Below, piece by piece: positions 27,840 through 36,701 of a DNA stretch of 64,000 nt. The position numbers were made by a program, and so were the translations under genes. The stretch covers positions 1,240,001-1,304,000 of the forward strand of contig NZ_CP034834.1 in NCBI RefSeq assembly GCF_004014715.1, given 5' to 3'. Each line of letters starts with the position of its first letter. Position 1 is the stretch's first letter. The notes beneath the pieces were generated by a model. It saw only the letters and a list, made by a program, of their open reading frames with translations. It did no database searches and had not been told where the DNA came from. The stretch is from Pseudoalteromonas sp. R3 (GTDB lineage: Bacteria > Pseudomonadota > Gammaproteobacteria > Enterobacterales > Alteromonadaceae).

Positions 27840-27878
27840 AAAACTCTTCTCAGCCGGATGTGCACTGAGAAGAGTTTT
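27840..27878. terminator. Bidirectional terminator
   Basis: Fourteen-bp perfect arms (27840-27853 and 27865-27878) around an 11-base loop, with A4 and T4 at the two outer ends. It lies between the convergent antiporter and lectin-like genes and should terminate both. Confidence 0.75.
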
Positions 27879-27893
27879 ATGTACTGTGAGTGG

Positions 27894-29840
27894 TTATTTA
27901 ATGTAATACCATAAAGCGTTTTGTTCCTGAGCACTGAAGCGTTCATCCGCATAGGGCCACACATCGAACTTAACGTCGAACTGGAACAAAGATGCGCCAG
28001 AGATCAGATAGCTCTCACCACGCGCACCGTATTTGGTGCCTAAAGCAATGTAAGAGTAGTCAAGCCCACTCAGGCTACAGCCATTTTGTTCATTCTGCCA
28101 CAATACGTATGTGTCGTAAGGCGCTGCAGGACTCATCAGGTTTGAAGTCTGGCTGAGGTTAGCACAGTTACCATTGTCCAGCTTGGCCTTACTGATCATA
28201 GAAACGCGCTGGTGCTCATCTACGAACATCATACCTGTTGTCATGTTATCACGTGCGCTTTGCCACTCAGTAGTGCCGGTTACACCGATAGACTGAGGAA
28301 CCAAAGGGGTGACGCTGTTAAGTGTATCCAGCCCGTCTTGGTGACTGGCAACCAGCATCCAGCCACCACCCAGGTGATTCATTTCACAATAAGCATCAAA
28401 GGCATCGTGACCGCCGTGGCCGTCGGGGTCAACCTGATAAAGGCCTGAAGCGGCGGATGGATTAGCTGCTTTGATGGATTCGCAGGTCGTGCCCTGAGCA
28501 CTTGCGGGTGGTTCTACAGGATCAGTGATTTCACCTTTGACAAAGCCGCCATAGTATTCAAGTTCACTGATCACATGGTAACGGTGTCCCTGAGTTGAAT
28601 CGATCTGCAGACGTATGTATTTGCCAACAGCGGGTTTGCTGAGCTTAATGGTTTGATCAAGCGATTTTTCGAGTGTAAAAGACTCATGATCGGTGAAAGT
28701 CTGACCGTCATATGAAACTTGCAACGTCACATCTTTAGGTCCCATGCCCGGATCTGATGCTTCTTTATACTGGACAATCCGGAATGAAGTGATGTAGGCA
28801 GCTTGGTTAAATGCAACCTGTAGCCAATGTTTTTCGTCGACGGTAGAGATCCAAATCCCCTTAGTCACTTTCCCAGGAGAGTCACTATTGATCAAGGTTC
28901 CGCTGTTGTAACCGTCAAATCCGCCTGCGGTTTTGTGATGTGAGTGAGTTCTGCTGGCTGTATATGATGCTTCAGTCAGGCCATTGGTGCCCAACAGAGC
29001 GATATTACCAAATTCACCGGTTTGTTCGCCTGGTTCAATAATATAGTCAACCGGCGCCTGATAGCGTAATGACATAGGATCAGAACCGTAGCGAGTGTTG
29101 TCTTGCGCGAACAACTGATTGCCAACTGTAAGCAGGCTGGTTAGTTCAAGCAAGTGAGCCGTTTCCTGATCTTTAGATTGCTCTTCCTGGATCAGTAAAG
29201 TACCCGGCTCGACACTCAGGCCGTCCTGATTAATGGCTTCCTGGCGCAATGTATAATAAAGGCCGTCAGTGTCCAGTGCGCCGCGCTTTTCCTGGCTAAA
29301 TACGGCAAGGTAACCGATGGATTCTTCGCCATGTCCGTTACCGTCTTCCTGCTCCTGAAGCGTTACGCCAAAAGTTTGGCTGGAAGCACTTGAAACGCGC
29401 AGTGCAAATGCATCGCTTTCATTTTGGGATTGCGCGGTCAGTAATACATGGGGGGTGTGCTCAAAGCTCTCTTTGAAAAATACATGACTGCTACCACTTT
29501 GCATCGGGAATTTACCCGCTTCCCACACGCTGCCATCAGCTAGTGTGTGGCGGCCTTTTTCTATAACAAAGAAAGAGACCGACTCTTCACCGTGCACACC
29601 ATCCAGATAAGGCCATTCTTTAAATTGCACATCGAAGCTGCTTGATGTCACGTTAGAAATGGATATCACACCAGCATCTTTGTCATTCATGGTTGGTACA
29701 GATGCAATAATAACCGGATCGGTATAGCCGTGAATGGCAACAGTTATAGGGTCGCTGGAAACTTTAATATCTTCGATGAGGGTAAATGCGTTGGCCATTG
29801 ACGACATCATCAAACAGCAACTCAGAGCTATTTTTTTCAT
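27894..29840 (-). CDS. Secreted multidomain lectin-like protein (F5/8C and fibrinogen-like domains)
   Basis: A 648-residue protein with a signal peptide (cleavage near MANA-FT, residue 18). The N-terminal half has two related beta-sandwich units (residues about 50-135 and 145-245) with the pattern 'HGEESV/IGY/SFF...', like H-type lectin-like modules. Residues about 265-425 resemble an F5/8 type C (discoidin) domain, and residues about 445-648 a fibrinogen-like C-terminal domain (CESIKAANPSAASGLYQVDP, AYCEMNHLGGGWMLVASH). All are carbohydrate- or glycoprotein-binding folds. It is probably secreted for attachment to a host or particle. Confidence 0.75.
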   Translation of the reverse strand: MKKIALSCCLMMSSMANAFTLIEDIKVSSDPITVAIHGYTDPVIIASVPTMNDKDAGVISISNVTSSSFDVQFKEWPYLDGVHGEESVSFFVIEKGRHTLADGSVWEAGKFPMQSGSSHVFFKESFEHTPHVLLTAQSQNESDAFALRVSSASSQTFGVTLQEQEDGNGHGEESIGYLAVFSQEKRGALDTDGLYYTLRQEAINQDGLSVEPGTLLIQEEQSKDQETAHLLELTSLLTVGNQLFAQDNTRYGSDPMSLRYQAPVDYIIEPGEQTGEFGNIALLGTNGLTEASYTASRTHSHHKTAGGFDGYNSGTLINSDSPGKVTKGIWISTVDEKHWLQVAFNQAAYITSFRIVQYKEASDPGMGPKDVTLQVSYDGQTFTDHESFTLEKSLDQTIKLSKPAVGKYIRLQIDSTQGHRYHVISELEYYGGFVKGEITDPVEPPASAQGTTCESIKAANPSAASGLYQVDPDGHGGHDAFDAYCEMNHLGGGWMLVASHQDGLDTLNSVTPLVPQSIGVTGTTEWQSARDNMTTGMMFVDEHQRVSMISKAKLDNGNCANLSQTSNLMSPAAPYDTYVLWQNEQNGCSLSGLDYSYIALGTKYGARGESYLISGASLFQFDVKFDVWPYADERFSAQEQNALWYYIK

Positions 29841-29861
29841 TGATTCATTCCTTTTATGAGA

Positions 29862-29881
29862 GTCTAATCGGGCGATTAGAC
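29862..29881. promoter_or_regulatory. 20-bp palindrome upstream of the lectin-like gene
   Basis: GTCTAATCG-GG-CGATTAGAC has perfect 9-bp arms and lies 21 bases upstream of the start codon. Its size and symmetry fit a repressor operator; it could also form a leader hairpin in the mRNA. No adjacent regulator gene is obvious. Confidence 0.5.
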
Positions 29882-30007
29882 ATAAAATATTCTATCGCCA
29901 TTGCATGGTACAAAACAAGGAACTAAATCAAGTTTGGAGCATAAGTGTTTAACCTTTATGCTGTTTGCGGTATTTTTTTGCCAGAAATTTGGGGTTAAGT
30001 GGTTAAA

Positions 30008-30033
30008 AGTGAGTCTCAGTAATAAGACTCACT
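30008..30033 (-). terminator. Terminator of the flavin reductase gene
   Basis: Nine-bp arms (AGTGAGTCT and AGACTCACT) around an 8-base loop, followed on the minus strand by TTTTAACC. It lies 25 bases after the flavin reductase stop codon. Confidence 0.65.
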
Positions 30034-30057
30034 GAAGTGGAATGATAGAAGAGCAGC

Positions 30058-30672
30058 TTATTCAGGTCTTGTCTTGGTAAACGGTGCTGTTATTCCCGAA
30101 TACTCTGCACTGCCAAGGCGCGCCAGAGGGGCGGCTTTATCAGCCAGGACCTTAAGGCGTTGTTTGTGGTCCAGCTCGGTGACTTTATCGCTCAGATACA
30201 AGCTGACTATCTTCACAAACACCAGGTTTTGCGGTGTGTCGCCGATCTCCTGTACTTCATACAGCTCACACCCGTAGGCAATATCGCAGTGGGCGATCCG
30301 TGGCAGTGAAAAGCCGTTAAATTCAGCAAGCGCTATGTTGTTTGCAGAGACTTCCGATTCGCCATGGGGCAAAGTTGCGGCGGTTTGCGTCACTAACTCC
30401 GCATCCTGCTCAGAGGCAATGTGGATCACACAGCGCCGTGTGGCTTTGATGTTTTTCACTGTGTCTTTGATTTCTCCGCCTGGCTTTTTTCCTGCTGAAA
30501 ACATCAGCAAAGGCGGGGCGCTGGATACCGCGGTAAAATAAGAAAAGGGCGCCAGGTTATAGTTTTGAGCGCCGGACTCGGTTAACACCCAGGCGATGGG
30601 CCTTGGGATCACTGTCTGAGTCATCAGGTGATAAATCTGGGTTGGCGAGAAGTCGGCAAAGTTCAGTTCCAT
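30058..30672 (-). CDS. Flavin reductase family protein (FMN-binding split barrel)
   Basis: About 204 residues. The start at 30672 gives the usual family N-terminus (MELNFADFSPTQIYHLMTQT, then VIPRPIAWVLTESG). The segments LAPFSYFTAVSSAPPLLMFS and TRRCVIHIASEQDAELV match the FMN-binding part of the flavin reductase-like family. No good ribosome site precedes this ATG, so a start at 30714 is possible, although the extra residues look foreign. Divergent from, and close to, the deacetylase gene. Confidence 0.83.
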   Translation of the reverse strand: MELNFADFSPTQIYHLMTQTVIPRPIAWVLTESGAQNYNLAPFSYFTAVSSAPPLLMFSAGKKPGGEIKDTVKNIKATRRCVIHIASEQDAELVTQTAATLPHGESEVSANNIALAEFNGFSLPRIAHCDIAYGCELYEVQEIGDTPQNLVFVKIVSLYLSDKVTELDHKQRLKVLADKAAPLARLGSAEYSGITAPFTKTRPE

Positions 30673-30777
30673 AAAACACAAATATGCAAAGTTAAGGGAC
30701 AACCATGGTGCCATACTAACCAACAGGAGGAAAGATGGGTTACACTCATGCCATCCGTGTTTTGGTTTGTTTTGGAT

Positions 30778-31701
30778 ATGTATATAAATCGCCAACCTTT
30801 TAACACCAGGCTGCCTTTGGTGTACCACCCCAACTATTCATTTAGTTTTGACCCGAATCACCGCTTTGTAATGAGTAAATTTGCTAATTTATATCAGCAG
30901 GTGAAGGCAATGGGATTGATTGGTGATAATGTGCATCAGCCTCAACTGGGCTCGCCAGAGCCGCTGGAAACGGTCCATTGTGACACCTACCTGTGGGACC
31001 TTTGGCGTAACCAGCTTTGTGCAAAGGCCATGCGGCGTATTGGCCTGCCCTGGTCTGAGCAGTTGATGGCAAGGACGTTTACAGCACCGCTGGGGACACT
31101 CAAAACGGCTGAACTGGCTTTACAACATGGCGTGGCCTGTCACCTTGCTGGCGGGACTCACCATGCACACTATGATTTTGGCTCCGGTTACTGCATGGTG
31201 AACGACCTGGCATTTACTTCTACAACACTGATTGAGCAGGGGAAGGTCGACAATGTGCTGATCTTTGACCTGGATGTCCATCAGGGAGATGGCACGGCAG
31301 CTATGTTAAAGCATCACCCTTATGTGTTTACCTGTTCCATCCATTGCGAAAAGAATTTTCCGTTTAGAAAACACAGTAGCGATCTGGATATTGGTCTTAC
31401 GAACAACCTAAAAGATGCAGAATATCTGCATATTGTAGAAGACACTCTGAAAGGCCTGCTCGAAGACCTAAATCCGGATCTGGTCTTGTACGACGCAGGT
31501 GTGGATATTTGGGAACACGATGGTCTGGGCAAATTGGATATCAGCTGGCAGGGTCTGGAACAGCGTGACGCCCTGGTACTGAAAACCTGTCAGCAAGCAG
31601 GCGTACCGGTTGCCACTGTGATTGGCGGCGGTTACGACAAAGATCACCTGCGCCTGGCTCAGCGTCATGCTATTGTGGTTGAACAGGCGGCATTGCTTTA
31701 A
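30778..31701 (+). CDS. Histone deacetylase-family enzyme
   Basis: About 307 residues of the class II/arginase-fold deacetylase family. Motifs (numbered from 30778): LPLVYHPNYSF (12-22), AGGTHHAH (124-131) with the catalytic histidines, DLDVHQGDGT (164-173) with zinc ligands, and YDAGVD further on. Bacterial members deacetylate acetylpolyamines, acetoin-related or other small molecules. The start is uncertain: 30778 or 30748. A perfect AGGAGG at 30725-30730 fits instead an out-of-frame 22-codon ORF (30735-30803) overlapping the gene start. Confidence 0.85.
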   Translation: MYINRQPFNTRLPLVYHPNYSFSFDPNHRFVMSKFANLYQQVKAMGLIGDNVHQPQLGSPEPLETVHCDTYLWDLWRNQLCAKAMRRIGLPWSEQLMARTFTAPLGTLKTAELALQHGVACHLAGGTHHAHYDFGSGYCMVNDLAFTSTTLIEQGKVDNVLIFDLDVHQGDGTAAMLKHHPYVFTCSIHCEKNFPFRKHSSDLDIGLTNNLKDAEYLHIVEDTLKGLLEDLNPDLVLYDAGVDIWEHDGLGKLDISWQGLEQRDALVLKTCQQAGVPVATVIGGGYDKDHLRLAQRHAIVVEQAALL

Positions 31702-31780
31702 ACTCATTTATACGTGATTAAGGCTCAATTGAACAATAATTGGTCTGCACTTGTTAGTGAATAATTATAAAAGGAATAAT

Positions 31781-32227
31781 ATGAAGTACTTTTTGGCAAT
31801 CATCTTACTTGTGATTTCAATGCAAGGCGCTGCACAAACTGAAAACAGGCAGCCATCGTTAGTATGTATGCAGTTGATCCAAATCGTAGATTCTGCATTC
31901 TCACACAAAAGCCAGGGGAAAACCAAACAACAAATGCTGGCCCCCTTACCATCAAAAGACGTATTAGCAGGTTATCCAAAGAGTATGTCTGCACAGCGGC
32001 TATTGGGTGAGCAGATGCTCGAGGTGGTTGCGGATATATATTCTCATGAAGCGCTGCCTAAAGTGGCATATTCAGCTTACCGCGCAGAGAGTTGTCATCG
32101 CAGCACCACAGGTCAGCCTGTCGTTAAAGATTTTGCAAAGGTAACCGCTCAACTATCACAGTGTGGCAGTTTAGAAAAAGAAGCGCAGTACAAATGTGGG
32201 TTTGAGCTTGCAAAGCCAGTGCTCTAA
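31781..32227 (+). CDS. Small secreted protein of unknown function
   Basis: A 148-residue protein; start at 31781 after AAAAGGA. Signal peptide to about residue 19 (VISMQGAAQ). Four cysteines in the mature part (VCMQL, ESCHRS, SQCGSL, YKCGFE) probably form two disulfides. The body is helical. I do not recognise the family. It follows the deacetylase gene after 79 bases and could be independently transcribed. Confidence 0.6.
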   Translation: MKYFLAIILLVISMQGAAQTENRQPSLVCMQLIQIVDSAFSHKSQGKTKQQMLAPLPSKDVLAGYPKSMSAQRLLGEQMLEVVADIYSHEALPKVAYSAYRAESCHRSTTGQPVVKDFAKVTAQLSQCGSLEKEAQYKCGFELAKPVL

Positions 32228-32247
32228 TTGATACGCCACACTTGTCA

Positions 32248-32300
32248 TCCCGGGCGCTTGCGACCCGGGAACCGCTTGACGCCACTCGGTTCTATAACCG
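32248..32300. repeat. Double-hairpin intergenic repeat (REP-like)
   Basis: Two adjacent inverted repeats: TCCCGGG (32248-32254) with CCCGGGA (32264-32270), and CGGTT (32287-32291) with AACCG (32296-32300), joined by ACCGCTTGACGCCACT. The arrangement is that of a dispersed palindromic repeat; the leading GTCATCCCGGG text is common to such elements in marine gammaproteobacteria. It also lies where the terminator of the small secreted protein gene would be. Confidence 0.5.
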
Positions 32301-32388
32301 GGAGGGTTTAGTCCAGAGTGATAAGTGCTCTATGCACTTATATCTAGCGGCTGGCGTTGATATCGCTCAACCTCTGACCCGAATCACT

Positions 32389-33369
32389 TCACCCTGCGCG
32401 CTGGCTATCAACCAGTTGTGCAAGCTCACTGCGGCTGTTGATGCCAATCTTGTCGTAAATACGGTACAGATGATTAGACACGGTTGAAGGGGCGACATCC
32501 AGTTGCCTGGCTACTTCTTTGAAAGTCAGGCCTTTGCATACCCATTCCACAATTTGTGTTTCGCGCTGACTTAACAGGTCTAATGGGCCCGGTATTCGCA
32601 ATGTTACTATCATCAGCTCGCCCTGTGCTTTAAAAGAAACCGCCAGGTTATTGATCTGCGTTGTGGAATTGTCTTTGCCAATGGCAAAGGGCAGGGTAAC
32701 GCCCGAGCGATTGGGAAAATACTCGTTGAGCAAAGTAACAAAGCGAGGCTGGACCTCGTGAAAACACCCGTTTAAGTCGCATATCGCAGATGCAGCGTGC
32801 TGCTTTGTGTGGAGTTCATTCCCCGCATGCAAGTGCAAAAAGAAAGCATGAGAGGCGGCATTGACCAGATGAAACACAAGTCGTTCCTGTAATTGACGTT
32901 CGCGTTCGGTAAATATCTTTGCTCTGTCAAAGCGGTATAAACTGAGCAGCGAATACAGACCATTGTCCTTGTCAAAATGTCCAGCAGCCAGGATACGTTC
33001 GATACCATATGGTTGAAACAATTGTCGGTATAAATGAGATTGATAAAAATCATCGTCAGCAATCACATCCTGCATATTAACCGGCTTACCCAGGTTATTA
33101 ATCACGGCGTCTTTGATTGGGTTAATGGGCAGTGTTTTTTGCAGGTGACAGGCATAATGTTCATCCAAACCAATGTGGCAAACATAATGAAAGTGAATAT
33201 CAGCACTGTTGCCACTGCCCCAAAATGCCGCATCAAAGTCGATGACTCGGGATAGCTGTTCTAACGCCCATACACGATATTCATCCGGCGGTATACGCGC
33301 GGCTTCACGGTAGAGTTTGCTGATAAAGGCTTCTGGATCCGAGGCGGCAAAATTCAAAGGGGTTGTCAT
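32389..33369 (-). CDS. LuxR-family transcriptional regulator
   Basis: A 326-residue regulator. The C-terminal 60 residues are a LuxR/GerE helix-turn-helix (LSQRETQIVEWVCKGLTFKE, then VAPSTVSNHLYRIYDKIGI). The N-terminal 250 residues look like a GAF/PAS-type sensing domain but lack the conserved acyl-homoserine-lactone residues in recognisable form. No ribosome site precedes the ATG at 33369. It is divergent from the acetoacetate decarboxylase-family gene, separated by 174 bases, and is the likely regulator of it. Confidence 0.85.
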   Translation of the reverse strand: MTTPLNFAASDPEAFISKLYREAARIPPDEYRVWALEQLSRVIDFDAAFWGSGNSADIHFHYVCHIGLDEHYACHLQKTLPINPIKDAVINNLGKPVNMQDVIADDDFYQSHLYRQLFQPYGIERILAAGHFDKDNGLYSLLSLYRFDRAKIFTERERQLQERLVFHLVNAASHAFFLHLHAGNELHTKQHAASAICDLNGCFHEVQPRFVTLLNEYFPNRSGVTLPFAIGKDNSTTQINNLAVSFKAQGELMIVTLRIPGPLDLLSQRETQIVEWVCKGLTFKEVARQLDVAPSTVSNHLYRIYDKIGINSRSELAQLVDSQRAG

Positions 33370-33543
33370 AATGTTATTTTGTCCGTGTTGATAATACCTG
33401 TTGTGTTTATCTGTATTTTTACGCCGTTCTGGCAGTAAGCGGGTGGATGGCCATGCAATCGGCGTGTTTTTAGGTTAAATCTACTATTGGCCAACTCCGC
33501 TTGGCTGTTCACTATTGGCCGTCATAAATTTGAAGGGCCCAAT

Positions 33544-34425
33544 ATGAAACCTAATTATCAGCTCTCACCTGAACTGTTAAACAATCGCACACAGTTTAGT
33601 GCGCCATTTTTTCAGCGTTTTACACTTCGCCATGACCGGGCGCCACTGCAATTAAATACCCATATAAGCAAAAATTACTTATTTCCTACGTTTTACGGCG
33701 ATGTCAGTTGCGCGATTGGGGTGTTCTTGTGTGACTACCAAAAAGCGCAGGCATTGTTGCCACACCCTGAGATGAAACCCGTGGCTATGCCCAAAGGGAG
33801 GGCGCTGGTTACGTTCTCATGCTATCAATATAAGCAAGTGTTAGGTATGGCACCTTATAATGAAATTGCTATGACAATTCCGGTGATGGTTGGCGCAGCG
33901 GTAAATGTACCTGTATTACCAATGATTGTACCTGGCTTCAAAAAGTTTGGTTTTTACGTGTTTCATATGCCGGTTACCTCAGAAGAGAACCGCATTCGCG
34001 GCCAGCAGATCTGGGGGTTGCCTAAAGCTGTTGAAACAGTAGAAATAGCAGAGGATAGTCAGTTCTCCACAACACAGGCCTATGATGGTGAAGACAAGCC
34101 ATATTTTACGCTGCGGGTGCCGACGCAGGGCAAGGCGACGGCGTTTGATGTTTCGTCCAACCTGTATTCTCTGCGCGATAATCGTTTGTTGCAAAGTCCT
34201 ACCCATTTTAAAGGCACCTTCAGGGTAAATAAATACCTCAGCCGGCTTTGGCAAAAAGGCGGGGATGATCCCAAAATGCTGATCCTGGGTAAGGGTCCCA
34301 GAGCGCAGATGCTTAAGTCGCTGGATATTGATCCGCAGCCGTTTCAGTTTCGCTATGCTGCAACAATGAATGCGTGTTTTGATTTGCCCAATGTGGATTA
34401 TGTGGCGCCGGTGGGGTTGCGTTGA
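33544..34425 (+). CDS. Acetoacetate decarboxylase (ADC)-family protein
   Basis: A 293-residue protein; start at 33544 after a GAAGGG site. The family's catalytic lysine is present in IWGLPKAVE (Lys161), where the Schiff base forms in true decarboxylases, and a conserved glutamate precedes it in YNEIAM (Glu107). The mid segment VGAAVNVPVLPMIVPGFKKF also fits. Many ADC-family proteins act on other substrates, and the extended N-terminus (about 40 residues) is more typical of those, so acetoacetate is not assured. Confidence 0.78.
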   Translation: MKPNYQLSPELLNNRTQFSAPFFQRFTLRHDRAPLQLNTHISKNYLFPTFYGDVSCAIGVFLCDYQKAQALLPHPEMKPVAMPKGRALVTFSCYQYKQVLGMAPYNEIAMTIPVMVGAAVNVPVLPMIVPGFKKFGFYVFHMPVTSEENRIRGQQIWGLPKAVETVEIAEDSQFSTTQAYDGEDKPYFTLRVPTQGKATAFDVSSNLYSLRDNRLLQSPTHFKGTFRVNKYLSRLWQKGGDDPKMLILGKGPRAQMLKSLDIDPQPFQFRYAATMNACFDLPNVDYVAPVGLR

Positions 34426-34437
34426 GGACTTGATATT

Positions 34438-34489
34438 GTGGCCTGATGAGGCCACTCGGATAACCAGGCCATACAGAGTTGGCCTGGTT
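34438..34489. terminator. Tandem hairpins between convergent genes
   Basis: GTGGCC/GGCCAC (34438-34443, 34450-34455) and AACCAGGCC/GGCCTGGTT (34462-34470, 34481-34489). They lie between the ADC-family gene and the convergent ceramidase gene and probably terminate both; there is no strong T tract. Confidence 0.55.
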
Positions 34490-34512
34490 GGTCAGCTTAT
34501 AATGTTGCCAGT

Positions 34513-36621
34513 TTATTTGACAGTAAAGGTTCGGCTCTTGCCTGAGTAACTCTTTATTTTTCCACCCCAGCCGCTCTTCCAGTGGCCATTGTGTTTAATG
34601 CGATAGGTACCTGTGGGCATGGCCGGATTGATAGTCCATTCCAGCTGCGCGAACGAGCAGGCCATACAATCCGCCGCAGTATCGCGGATCCAGGTGAACT
34701 TAGTGCTCAGGTCATTATCAGTTAAGACGGTTGACCAGCTACCATTTTCATAGCGCTGCACCTCCATAAAGCTCGACATGGTTTTAAAGTTATTCTGAGG
34801 GTGGCCGGAGCGAAACTTCACCTTAACCGTATTACCACGCACGTAACTGCTGTTGGCATCATTCCAGGTTTGTCCGAATGACTCCCACAATCGTTTATCA
34901 TCGTAAACCACACCAATGGCATAGACTTTTTGTTTGTTGGACCAGTCCAGCGGGCTCGGACCTGTGTCAAGGGTATCGCCGTTTACCAAAGCATTGGCAA
35001 GTCCGCTAAAAATTTGCCGATATGCCGCCAGGCTGTACTGACCAAACAAGGTATGTGCACCTTCGTAGTACTGGATCTGATACTCTTCTTTGGTTGTGAT
35101 ATATCCACCATAAGCATTGGCCAGCCCGGCAAAGACCACAGTGGTGATGCCACGAGGGGCAAGTGCTGCCTGTAAATCGCTGCGCAGGCGGCGCGCGGCC
35201 ATGGTCGTCATTTCCCCCGGGATCCCCACAAGTGCCATATTGCCAATCTGAAAGAGCTGAAAAGGTAAGGTATCTGTATACAGGTGTGCGCCGGAGCCCA
35301 GTTGAGTGGGTAAAAAGGTGGGTTTAGGATACTGACATACCTCGTGGGTTTTGCTGCCCAGCACGTTTTTATCAAACCCGAGCAGGCCTGCAAAATCATT
35401 GATGAATTTAAACGCACCACCCACAGCACCAATCACCGTACTGCGATCCCAGCTGGTTCCTTCGTTATCCTGTGTCATGCCTTCAAATACACCCGACTGG
35501 CCAGAAGGACCATCATAGGTGGCACCCGCAGTCATTGAAAAGCCAATGGCGCCTTCACACAAAGACTGTGCTCCATTGCCCGTGTAGTGCCCCGAGATAT
35601 TCAGGCCAGGTAACTTAACGTACTGAAAGCGTACGTCTAATGCACCACTGAGCATGTCTGTTGCATTGTTATAAAGGCTCAGCGCTTTGTTATATTGCTT
35701 GTTTGCCGATAGCGCAACGTTGGCTTCATTGCTACCCGCACAGCCATTTTCAGGACCGCATACATTGGGCGAAACATCGCCTTCTTCACTGTTGGCAAAG
35801 GCGGCAACAAACTGACCAGACAGTGGCCAGTTAGCCCCCTTTTGCTTTTCAAATAGCTGGGCGGCAACGCCTTTGTTGTCTCCGGTGATAAGGCGCTGGC
35901 TCTGGTTGCTCGACACATTGTGCACGCCAAACCAGTTGATCATACCAATCTCCTGGCCATTGCTTTTCACCAGCTTTAGCAAGGTCATGGTTTCATTAAC
36001 TTGAGTGTCGTATTCGTCGGCATCTGGGTTTTGGTTGTAGGCGGTAAGATTGCGGTTCACTGCCGCGCCGGATAATTGCCCCTGATTGATGTGAATACTG
36101 CCTAAACCTCTGCTCAGATAGGCGTTACGGATGGACAGGTAGATACCATTGACTATGGTGTTGAAATTATCTTCGTCATAACCCAGCGCACTCATATTCA
36201 GCATTATATTGTGATCATAACCACCAGGCCCGACATGAACATGCGTTGCGCTGAGCATCACATTATTCTGGTTAAAAAATGGCGCAATTAGCGGGTCGCT
36301 TGCGATTTTTTTGAGCACACCCTGATGTACACCCTGGGTAATGCTTTGCAGATCTGCACTGACAAAGGTAACAAGCTGATTGGAATTTGGTTTGCCAATT
36401 ACAAATGCACGAGACCAAAGGCGTGTATGTATCCCTTTGGTGGTTTGCCCAACATCGCCATAGCCTACCATGCCCCGATCGGCGGCCGGTCCGGTAATAT
36501 CATAGATCCCAGAGCCAATGATCCAGTCACTATTTGCTTTTGTACCCAGGCTAACAAGCATCAGCGCTAAGCTGCTGACTCTAATCAGCCAGGTTTTATA
36601 TCTTGCGTGTAAAGTAGTCAT
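34513..36621 (-). CDS. Secreted neutral/alkaline ceramidase
   Basis: A 702-residue enzyme that hydrolyses ceramide to sphingosine and fatty acid. Start at 36621 after CTGGGGGATTAGT. A signal peptide ends near residue 29 (LVSLGTKA). Active-site hallmarks of the zinc-dependent family are all visible: SATHVHVGPGG (His127, His129), NWFGVHNVSS (His234) and the nucleophile block EEGDVSPNV (Ser284). The C-terminal about 150 residues form the immunoglobulin-like domain found in family members (VKVKFRSGHPQNNFKTMSSF; PTGTYRIKHNGHWK). In bacteria such enzymes attack host or eukaryotic sphingolipids. Confidence 0.93.
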   Translation of the reverse strand: MTTLHARYKTWLIRVSSLALMLVSLGTKANSDWIIGSGIYDITGPAADRGMVGYGDVGQTTKGIHTRLWSRAFVIGKPNSNQLVTFVSADLQSITQGVHQGVLKKIASDPLIAPFFNQNNVMLSATHVHVGPGGYDHNIMLNMSALGYDEDNFNTIVNGIYLSIRNAYLSRGLGSIHINQGQLSGAAVNRNLTAYNQNPDADEYDTQVNETMTLLKLVKSNGQEIGMINWFGVHNVSSNQSQRLITGDNKGVAAQLFEKQKGANWPLSGQFVAAFANSEEGDVSPNVCGPENGCAGSNEANVALSANKQYNKALSLYNNATDMLSGALDVRFQYVKLPGLNISGHYTGNGAQSLCEGAIGFSMTAGATYDGPSGQSGVFEGMTQDNEGTSWDRSTVIGAVGGAFKFINDFAGLLGFDKNVLGSKTHEVCQYPKPTFLPTQLGSGAHLYTDTLPFQLFQIGNMALVGIPGEMTTMAARRLRSDLQAALAPRGITTVVFAGLANAYGGYITTKEEYQIQYYEGAHTLFGQYSLAAYRQIFSGLANALVNGDTLDTGPSPLDWSNKQKVYAIGVVYDDKRLWESFGQTWNDANSSYVRGNTVKVKFRSGHPQNNFKTMSSFMEVQRYENGSWSTVLTDNDLSTKFTWIRDTAADCMACSFAQLEWTINPAMPTGTYRIKHNGHWKSGWGGKIKSYSGKSRTFTVK

Positions 36622-36676
36622 ACTAATCCCCCAGCCATACCAGGCAGTACGGCTGTTTTCGTTCATTGTTTAGGAT

Positions 36677-36701
36677 AAGCACCCATTTGGAATGGGTGCT
36701 T
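36677..36701. promoter_or_regulatory. Strong hairpin in the ceramidase upstream region
   Basis: Perfect 11-bp arms (36677-36687, 36691-36701) around 3 bases, with T residues following on the plus strand (the direction opposite to ceramidase). It lies 56 bases upstream of the ceramidase start. It could block antisense transcription entering the ceramidase gene, act as a leader structure, or be an operator. Confidence 0.45.

Noticed and set aside
30735..30803. A frameshift joining the ribosome site to the histone deacetylase gene
   Set aside because: It would need an extra base removed rather than a missing base added, unlike the other four sites, and the upstream residues do not look like the family's N-terminus.
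32242..32487. 81-codon ORF over the double hairpin repeat
   Set aside because: It lies mostly in non-coding and antisense sequence and is explained by the repeat and the LuxR gene on the other strand.
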